The notes under the pieces are model-generated. The model was not told the origin of the DNA. It ran no database searches and saw nothing but the letters and a program-made list of their open reading frames with translations. The position numbers were made by a program, and so were the translations under genes. From Deltaproteobacteria bacterium (lineage in GTDB: Bacteria > Myxococcota_A > Polyangia > Haliangiales > Haliangiaceae), in assembly GCA_021413675.1 (NCBI GenBank), contig JAIOQA010000218.1, positions 21,524 to 85,523 of the forward strand: a stretch of DNA of 64,000 bases, in the 5' to 3' direction. This document shows, in pieces, positions 58,537 through 64,000 of this stretch; position 1 is the stretch's first letter, and each line of letters starts with the position of its first letter.

Positions 58537-58914
58537 ATGCGCTACAACGAGACGGTGCCGCTGACCGTCTATCACTATCCGAATTGCTCCACCTGCCGCC
58601 GCGCGCTGGCGTGGCTGCGCGCCGGCGACATCCCGCACCAGACCGTCGACATCGTCGCCTCGCCGCCGGATCGCTCGACCCTCGCGCGCGCGCTCAAGCT
58701 CTCCGGCCTGCCGGTGCGCAAGCTCATGAACGTGAGCGGCGAGTCCTACCGCGCCGGTGACTTCAAGACCCGCTTGCCCGCGATGTCCGACGCCGAGGTG
58801 CTCGAGGCGCTCGCCGCCGACGGCAAGCTCATCAAGCGCCCGCTCGCGATCGGTCCGGATCTCGCGCTGGTCGGCTTCAGCGAGGACGCGTGGGCGGCCG
58901 CGCTCGCCCCATAG
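58537..58914 (+). CDS. ArsC/Spx family protein
   Basis: 125 residues of the ArsC/Spx thioredoxin-like fold: VYHYPNCSTCRRALAWLRAG holds a CxxC (YffB and Spx also keep one or both), followed by LSGLPVRKLMNVSG and LIKRPLAIGPDLALVGFSED with the conserved RP. It could be a thiol reductase rather than a true arsenate reductase; no arsenic genes are nearby. Start ATG 58537. Confidence 0.9.
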   Translation: MRYNETVPLTVYHYPNCSTCRRALAWLRAGDIPHQTVDIVASPPDRSTLARALKLSGLPVRKLMNVSGESYRAGDFKTRLPAMSDAEVLEALAADGKLIKRPLAIGPDLALVGFSEDAWAAALAP

Positions 58915-58933
58915 CCACTCCGTGATCCGCTGA

Positions 58934-58963
58934 TTGACACCTGACAGCGCCGCCATCGATCAT
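58934..58963 (+). promoter_or_regulatory. Promoter with perfect -35 (TTGACA) and leaderless spacing
   Basis: TTGACA at 58934-58939, an 18-bp spacer and GATCAT at 58958-58963. The -10 begins 12 nt before ATG 58970, so the mRNA should start at the AUG. Confidence 0.45.
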
Positions 58964-58969
58964 CGCCCG

Positions 58970-59785
58970 ATGCGCCTCGTCTCGCTCGCGGTGTCCTGCT
59001 TGGTCGGCTCCCTCGTCGGCGCCGCGTGCGGCGGTGGCGCCTCGGTCCCGGACGCGGCGAGCGCCGCCGATGCGACGGTCGACGCGATCCCGGCGGACGC
59101 GCGGCCCGACGCGTTCATCCCGCCGCCGGTCGACGTCGACGTCGTCATCACCGCCGACAACGCCTACAGCTTCGGCTACGGCGACAGCGACGGGATCGCG
59201 ACCTACATCCCGGGCACTCGCGCGATCACCGCCGGCGAGATCTTCAACTGCCCGGTCGGCGTCGGGCCCGAGCACTACGTCGTGCCCGGCGCCGATGCGC
59301 CCGCGGGCGCGTACCTGTACATCGTGTCGTGGGACGATCTCAGCGTCACCCAGGGCGTGCTCGGCCAGTTCAAGCGCGACGCCGCGCCGCTCTACACCGG
59401 CGACGCCGCGTGGGAGGCGTGCGCCACCGGCATCGATCTCTCGGCCAGCGCGACCGGCCCGTCGCAGGCCGACGTCAACGCGCAGATCGCGATCTGCAAC
59501 GCCGGCTCGGGCGCCGCGACCACCACCAGCAAGGGCTGGGTCAACCTCGCCGGCGCGATCACCGCCAGCGCCGTCGGCAACGTGGCGATCGGCGAGGCCA
59601 ACGACACCGCCGGTGGCACGTTCCCGCAGGTCTGCCCGGCGGCGTCGGGCGGCGTCGATGAGGCCTCGCACTGGATGTGGTACACGCCCGGCAACATCGC
59701 CAACCCGTTCCAGTCGACCGGCTCGAACACCTTCCGCGCGTACCTGATCTTCCGCCTGCCGGCCGCCGACATCCCGGTCAACTGA
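58970..59785 (+). CDS. Putative lipoprotein, unknown function
   Basis: 271 residues from ATG 58970. The signal peptide has lipobox VGAACGGG, followed by a linker of DA repeats (AASAADATVDAIPADARPDAFIPPP) and a beta-rich domain with ITADNAYSFGYGDSDGI, HYVVPG and YLYIVSWDD. This looks like a secreted or surface-exposed protein. A proper promoter precedes it. No named family is recognised. Confidence 0.78.
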   Translation: MRLVSLAVSCLVGSLVGAACGGGASVPDAASAADATVDAIPADARPDAFIPPPVDVDVVITADNAYSFGYGDSDGIATYIPGTRAITAGEIFNCPVGVGPEHYVVPGADAPAGAYLYIVSWDDLSVTQGVLGQFKRDAAPLYTGDAAWEACATGIDLSASATGPSQADVNAQIAICNAGSGAATTTSKGWVNLAGAITASAVGNVAIGEANDTAGGTFPQVCPAASGGVDEASHWMWYTPGNIANPFQSTGSNTFRAYLIFRLPAADIPVN

Positions 59786-59789
59786 TCGC

Positions 59790-60962
59790 TTACTCGCTCG
59801 ACCCGCTGCCCATCCGGCAGAACATCGCGCGCATCAGCTGCTCGCCGGTCGCGCTGAACGTGAACGTGACGCGTTCGCCATCCCCGCCGAGGTCCATCGC
59901 GCGGCGCAGGGCCTCGATCGGCTCCTTGCACTGATCGGGGCTGTCTGCGCCGATGGCCTCGAGCTTGGCCCGGAGCGCGGTGCGCAGCGCCGTGGCCTCG
60001 GCGGCGCTGGCGAGCTGCGCGCTGGCGTCGATGCGCACGCCCTGATCGACCACCCGCACGGTGGCGGTGCCGCCCGCGATCCGCGGCGCGCCGGCGATCG
60101 GCGGCAGGTCGCGCTCGGCCGCGACGATCAGCGCGTCGGTCGGCAGCCCGTCGATCGTCGTGAACAGCGCCTCGGGCGCCTTGCCGCCCTTCGCGCGCGC
60201 GTCGACCGCCGCCTGCCAGGTGTCGCTCACCACGAGGTAGACGTCGCCGCCGGGGTGCTCGAGCACGAGCTTGATCGGCTTCCCGAACAGCTGCTCGCCG
60301 AGCTGCTCGCCGGCCTTGTCGACCTCGGCCTGGGTCAGGCCGTCGTCGTCGGTGCGGATCGCCAAGAGCAGCGCCTCACCGCGCATCGCGAACAGCACCT
60401 CCTTGGCCTGCTCCTTCTTCGCCGACGCCGCATCGTCGTCGTTGTCGTCATCGCTGTCGCTCTCGTCGACGACGCCGTTCTGTCCGAGCGCCTTCGCGAG
60501 ATCGTCGGTGACGCGCATCCAGGCGATCAGGCCCGCGTCCTCGGGCACGTACTTCGCGAGCGCCGAGTCGCGGATGTGCGCGGCGCCGAGCTCACCGCTC
60601 GGGCCACCGCCCCAGCTCGCGAACCACAGGCCGTGATGCTTGATCGCGCGCCAGGTCGGGCCGCGCGAGAACGCGACCAGCGGCACGATCGCCACGACCG
60701 CGACCGCGATCAGCCGCAAGAGCCAGCGATCGCCGCCGGTCAGCCCGCTCTTCGCGCCGCTGCGTCGCCGGGCGCGCTCGCCGAGCAGGTGCCAGACCCC
60801 GGGCACGACCGGAAACGCCGCGAGCCCGACCGCGAGCGCGAGCCAGCGCGGCAGGTGCTTCTGGACGATCCACGCCGACGGCACGATGAACAGCGCCGCG
60901 CACGCCACCGCCATCGCGAGCGTGCCCGCGATCGTCCTGCCCCAGCGACGAGGTTCCGACAT
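59790..60962 (-). CDS. Membrane protein with acidic segment, unknown function
   Basis: 390 residues. Three helices occupy the first ~110 residues (GTLAMAVACAALFIVPSAWIV; WLALAVGLAAFPVVPGVWHLL; LLRLIAVAVVAIVPLVAF), then an extracytoplasmic domain of ~270 residues with an acidic run (DESDSDDDNDDDAASAKK). The domain contains a possible ferredoxin-like repeat pattern, but I do not recognise it. TATACT (60969-60974, minus strand) lies exactly 12 nt before the ATG. Confidence 0.75.
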   Translation of the reverse strand: MSEPRRWGRTIAGTLAMAVACAALFIVPSAWIVQKHLPRWLALAVGLAAFPVVPGVWHLLGERARRRSGAKSGLTGGDRWLLRLIAVAVVAIVPLVAFSRGPTWRAIKHHGLWFASWGGGPSGELGAAHIRDSALAKYVPEDAGLIAWMRVTDDLAKALGQNGVVDESDSDDDNDDDAASAKKEQAKEVLFAMRGEALLLAIRTDDDGLTQAEVDKAGEQLGEQLFGKPIKLVLEHPGGDVYLVVSDTWQAAVDARAKGGKAPEALFTTIDGLPTDALIVAAERDLPPIAGAPRIAGGTATVRVVDQGVRIDASAQLASAAEATALRTALRAKLEAIGADSPDQCKEPIEALRRAMDLGGDGERVTFTFSATGEQLMRAMFCRMGSGSSE

Positions 60963-60968
60963 CGCGGG

Positions 60969-60974
60969 AGTATA
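60969..60974 (-). promoter_or_regulatory. -10 element TATACT of a leaderless-type promoter
   Basis: On the minus strand TATACT (5 of 6 to consensus) begins 12 nt before ATG 60962, without SD. Confidence 0.48.
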
Positions 60975-61043
60975 CGCGCCGGTGTCCCGCGCGCCCGCGC
61001 GGAATGGGAGCGTGAGGGCGGCCCGAGCGGCGCCGCGGCGGCG

Positions 61044-61628
61044 TCAGTTGACGAGGTCGGCGCGCTCGAGGTTCGCGCGCGCGGCCGCCGACAGCCGCGG
61101 CTCGCGGTGGTACTCGGCCAGCGCGACCAGCCAGTCGCTCGCCACGCCCCGCGCGATCGCCTCGCGCCACGGCAGCTCGTGGTGGCGGCCCCACGCGGCG
61201 GTCAGCGCCACGCGCACGTTCTCGACGCTGGCCGGGGGCAGCAGCTCGGGCGGCGCGCCGTGGCCGATCGTGCGCTGCAGGATCGAGCGCCGGATCACCT
61301 CGTCGGGCGGCAACCGCCCCAGCACCCAGGTCGCGACCGCCGCGATCGCGATCACGCCGGTCGTCACTGGCCACAGCCCGCGCCAGCGCTCGTCGAACAG
61401 CGTGCCCGACGCGAGGATCGTCGCGATCATCCACAGCCACGGTCGCGCGATGCCGAGCGCGATGCTCGCGCGGTGCGGCCGCAGCGCCATCACCTGCGCG
61501 TCGTCGCCGTCGCCGACCTGGTAGTACGAACCGCGCGGCCAGATCGGCAGGATCACGTGCACGAAGTCGGTCCGCACCGACTCGTTGCCGAGGCGATCGA
61601 CCTCGCCGAACATCTGGCTCGCGATCAC
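61044..61628 (-). CDS. Small membrane protein, unknown function
   Basis: 194 residues from GTG 61628 with two central helices (IARPWLWMIATILASGTLF and PVTTGVIAIAAVATWVLG). A helical C-terminal region of ~90 residues ends EPRLSAAARANLERADLVN. No family is recognised. TAGCGT (61635-61640, minus strand) lies exactly 12 nt before the GTG and supports this start over a later ATG. Confidence 0.72.
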   Translation of the reverse strand: MIASQMFGEVDRLGNESVRTDFVHVILPIWPRGSYYQVGDGDDAQVMALRPHRASIALGIARPWLWMIATILASGTLFDERWRGLWPVTTGVIAIAAVATWVLGRLPPDEVIRRSILQRTIGHGAPPELLPPASVENVRVALTAAWGRHHELPWREAIARGVASDWLVALAEYHREPRLSAAARANLERADLVN

Positions 61629-61634
61629 GCGCGG

Positions 61635-61640
61635 ACGCTA
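61635..61640 (-). promoter_or_regulatory. -10 element TAGCGT of a leaderless-type promoter
   Basis: On the minus strand TAGCGT begins 12 nt before GTG 61628, without SD. Confidence 0.4.
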
Positions 61641-61700
61641 CCAGGATGTCGCGCGCGAAATCCCGGTCGCGCTCGGGTTTCGCTGCGACAACGTGTCAGG

Positions 61701-63707
61701 TCACAGGGTCTTCAGATACTCGAGCAGCGCGCGCCGCTCGTCGTCGGTGCCGTGGAAGTAGTCGTGGCCGCCGTTGCCGTTGCCGGGCTGGCTGGTGTCG
61801 AACGTGCGCGCGGCCTCGTCGGCAGCGCCGGTGGGCCGCCAGGCGTAGCCGACCTCGACCGGGTCGTAGGTGCGGTTGCCGACGACGAACTTCGCCGGGC
61901 GCGCCGCCGGTGCCCGCAGCAGCTGATCGAGCGTGGGCACGGCGTTGTTGTGGAGGTAGGGCGCGGTGGCCCACACGCCCGCGAGCGGCCGCGCCGGGTA
62001 CGCGAGCGGGGAGCGCCACGCGATCGGCTCGCGCCCGCCGTGCCACGCGGTCACCGTCGCCGGCCCGATGTGGTGCGTCGCGGCGTACTTGGCCTCGATC
62101 TTCTGCAGCAGCTGATCGAGCGCGGCGTCGAAGCGCACGTCCGGCGCGAGCGGCAGGGCGAAGTTCGTGGCCTGGTTCGGATCGGTCCCGACCTTCGCGA
62201 GCTCGACCATCGGGTAGTCCTCGAGCTCGCCGATCTTGGTGACCGCGTCGTGGCAGCTCGCGCAGTCGCGCGCGTAGATCGGCTGGCCCTGGGCGGCGAG
62301 CGCCGGATCGATCGGCGGGAGCACCGCCGGCGCGACCTCGCCCCACCGCGGCGGCGCGAGGCTCGCCGCGTAGCCCTCGAGCTTGTGCAGGTTCTCGACC
62401 ATCACCGAGCTGACGTAGGTGTCGTGCGCGCCGAGGTTCACGACCGCGCCGACGCCGAGCGCCTGACCGATGTTGCGCGACATCACCGAGTTGGTGTTCG
62501 CGTTCCAGTGCAGCCACGCGGCGCGCTTCATGCCCCAGAGGTGCGGGTAGCTGATCGGCGCGGTGTTGGGCTGGTAGCCGTAGGTCGCGCCGAACAGGAA
62601 GTTGCGGGCGAAGCCGAACGCGTCGACGCGGCCGTACAGCGGCGCGGTGTCGGGGACCGACAGCTCCTTGTTGCGCCCGGCGACCGCGCGCAGGAACGCG
62701 ATCCGCGCCTTGAGCAGGCGCACGCGGCGGGGCAGCTCGTCGATCCAGGCCAGCAGCGCGGCGCGCTGGTCGAGCAGGTCGCCGAGCTGCCCGAGGTGAT
62801 CGCCGGCCGCGTGCTCGAGCACGCCCAGGTCGATCGAGCCGAACTTCGGCGGCGCGCCCGGCAGCCGGCTCCGCGGCGGCTCGTTGGCGAGCAGCAGCGT
62901 CTCGAGGAACTGCTCCTTGACCGCGGCGTGCGCGTACTCGCTGTCGAACTGGTCCGACGCCTTCTTGACGATGGCCTCGACCTCGTCGGCGAGGCGGTCG
63001 CCGGCGCCGCCCCCGGCGTGCAGCACGTCGATCTCGCCGAGCTGGTCCTGCACGAGCTCGAGCGCGTTGGCGAGCGCCGGATCGACGCCGGGGCGGCGGA
63101 ACGAGTCGAAGTCGACCCCGCCGCCGATCCCGCCGAACAGCATCTTCAGCAGCTTCTTCAGGTTGCCGCTCTTGAGCGTCGCGGCGGCGGAGTCGCCGAG
63201 CTCGACGTAGAACTTCTGGATGTCGAACTGGTTGGGCGCGCCGTCGATCCGCAGCCGGTGGCCCCCGACCTCGAGCTCGCCGACGTGACACGCGGCGCAG
63301 TTGACGCCGAGCATCTTCACCCCGCCGATCGTGTTCAGATCGTCGGGCGTGTTGATCGTGATGCCGATCGGCAGGTTCAGCGGATCCTTGGGCGCGTCGG
63401 GCGTGATCAGCCCGAACCGCTCGAGATGCGCCATGAACGGCGCGCCGGTGGCCGCGCTGTCCATGTTCATCGCCCAGCTCAGCGGGAACAGCTCGCTGCC
63501 CTCGGACAGCGCGTAGAACTCGCGCGCGTCGTCGGCGGACAGGCCGAGGCTGCGCGGCGCGGCGCCCAGCGTGTGCTGGCCCCCGGCGTCGATCGTCGTC
63601 GTCACCGCCGCCGCGTCCCAGCTCTGTGGGGGATCGACGTGGCACTTGCACGCCGCGACCCCCACCCCGCAGACCGCCACCCAGATCGCGATACGTGCTC
63701 GTCCCAT
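61701..63707 (-). CDS. RoxA-like di-haem cytochrome c lipoprotein
   Basis: 668 residues with two haem-c sites, CAACH (137-141) and CASCH (482-486). The segment LWGMKRAAWLHWNANTNSVMSRNIGQALG and APYLHNNAVPTLDQLL match the RoxA/RoxB rubber-oxygenase group and its wider di-haem peroxidase-like relatives. The signal peptide ends in lipobox GVGVAAC with AGGAGG before ATG 63707. It would be anchored in the periplasm or outer membrane. Length is close to RoxA (about 680). Actual polyisoprene cleavage cannot be claimed, since many relatives have unknown substrates. Confidence 0.85.
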   Translation of the reverse strand: MGRARIAIWVAVCGVGVAACKCHVDPPQSWDAAAVTTTIDAGGQHTLGAAPRSLGLSADDAREFYALSEGSELFPLSWAMNMDSAATGAPFMAHLERFGLITPDAPKDPLNLPIGITINTPDDLNTIGGVKMLGVNCAACHVGELEVGGHRLRIDGAPNQFDIQKFYVELGDSAAATLKSGNLKKLLKMLFGGIGGGVDFDSFRRPGVDPALANALELVQDQLGEIDVLHAGGGAGDRLADEVEAIVKKASDQFDSEYAHAAVKEQFLETLLLANEPPRSRLPGAPPKFGSIDLGVLEHAAGDHLGQLGDLLDQRAALLAWIDELPRRVRLLKARIAFLRAVAGRNKELSVPDTAPLYGRVDAFGFARNFLFGATYGYQPNTAPISYPHLWGMKRAAWLHWNANTNSVMSRNIGQALGVGAVVNLGAHDTYVSSVMVENLHKLEGYAASLAPPRWGEVAPAVLPPIDPALAAQGQPIYARDCASCHDAVTKIGELEDYPMVELAKVGTDPNQATNFALPLAPDVRFDAALDQLLQKIEAKYAATHHIGPATVTAWHGGREPIAWRSPLAYPARPLAGVWATAPYLHNNAVPTLDQLLRAPAARPAKFVVGNRTYDPVEVGYAWRPTGAADEAARTFDTSQPGNGNGGHDYFHGTDDERRALLEYLKTL

Positions 63708-63809
63708 GCGTCCCTCCTGCGGCTGATCCTCGCATCCTTTTGGACGCCTCGCGCGGCGCGCGCCTCGCCCGGTCGCGTGGCGTGCGTCAATCGGGCTACC
63801 CTGGCGCCG

Positions 63810-64000
63810 ATGTCGACGCTGTCGAAGGCCGAGCTGAAGGCCGAGCTGGTCCGCGTGGTCGAGGCCGCGCTGGCGACCGCGGTCGCCGCGCACCAGGCCG
63901 CGACCGAGGGCGCGACCCACGCCGAGGCCAAGCCCGAGAACGACAAGGACACCCGCGCGCTCGAGGCCTCGTACATGGCCCGCGGGCAGGCGGTGCGGGT
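63810..64000 (+). CDS. GreA/GreB-like protein, N-terminal part (cut by window end)
   Basis: The first ~63 residues of a gene starting at ATG 63810, with TACCCT 13 nt upstream (63797-63802). The sequence begins MSTLSKAELKAELVRVVEAAL and continues HAEAKPENDKDTRALEASYMARGQA. That stretch is typical of the N-terminal region of GreA/GreB-like transcription elongation or nucleoside diphosphate kinase regulator proteins. The C-terminal domain is outside the window. Confidence 0.55.
   Translation, partial: MSTLSKAELKAELVRVVEAALATAVAAHQAATEGATHAEAKPENDKDTRALEASYMARGQAVR

Overview
The window is a very GC-rich bacterial chromosome segment with almost no free space. The gene content suggests a Myxococcota-like organism, perhaps near Haliangium/Kofleriaceae; this is inference. 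The clues are many lipoproteins whose lipobox is followed by Asp/Ala/Pro-rich linkers, a eukaryotic-type Ser/Thr kinase, three SpoIIE-type phosphatases, a type IV pilus minor-pilin operon with PilY1, and thrombospondin-3 repeats. No rRNA, tRNA, CRISPR array, insertion sequence or phage gene was seen. Two CDS are cut by the window edges (2-91 and 63810-64000).

Layout. (1) 99-8504, minus strand: a six-gene chain, mostly with overlapping start and stop codons, read in the order phosphate-selective-porin-like protein, lipoprotein, VTC-type polyphosphate polymerase, Na/Pi symporter with PhoU-like tail, dTMP-kinase-like protein fused to a seven-fold W-x-[LW]-R repeat domain, ABC exporter. It looks like a phosphate-uptake and polyphosphate module. 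(2) 8653-15703: exopolysaccharide genes (BY-kinase-like ATPase, two Wzz-like proteins, glycosyltransferase, initiating sugar-phosphate transferase, Wza-like lipoprotein) interleaved with an anti-sigma-type kinase and a STAS antagonist. (3) 15783-22366: minor pilin operon pilX-pilY1-pilV-pilW-fimT/gspH. (4) 22506-25525: paired M16 metalloproteases. (5) 25566-31640: Ser/Thr kinase, 7TM-GAF-SpoIIE phosphatase, EEP nuclease/phosphatase and a tandem paralogue pair of unknown membrane proteins.

(6) 31644-45809: housekeeping and accessory genes: EttA, site-2 protease, GNAT, LEA14-like lipoprotein, EamA transporter, a second and third SpoIIE phosphatase in tandem, hotdog thioesterase and several lipoproteins. 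(7) 45956-51941: an AI-2E family transporter interrupted by an in-frame TAG, a Tat-exported phosphoesterase, a TetR/DUF1304 pair, a lipoprotein and an extended SDR. (8) 52174-56171: DabB-DabA, an energy-coupled inorganic-carbon uptake complex with all four zinc ligands. (9) 56192-64000: tRNA-dihydrouridine synthase, a perfect 33-bp inverted repeat of hexamer units, a methyltransferase, an ArsC/Spx-like protein, lipoproteins and membrane proteins, a RoxA-like di-haem cytochrome c, and the start of a GreA/GreB-like gene.

Across the window many first-in-operon genes have a TANNNT-type -10 hexamer 12-15 nt before the start codon and no Shine-Dalgarno sequence, suggesting widespread leaderless transcription. 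Genes inside operons instead overlap by ATGA/GTGA or TGATG junctions.
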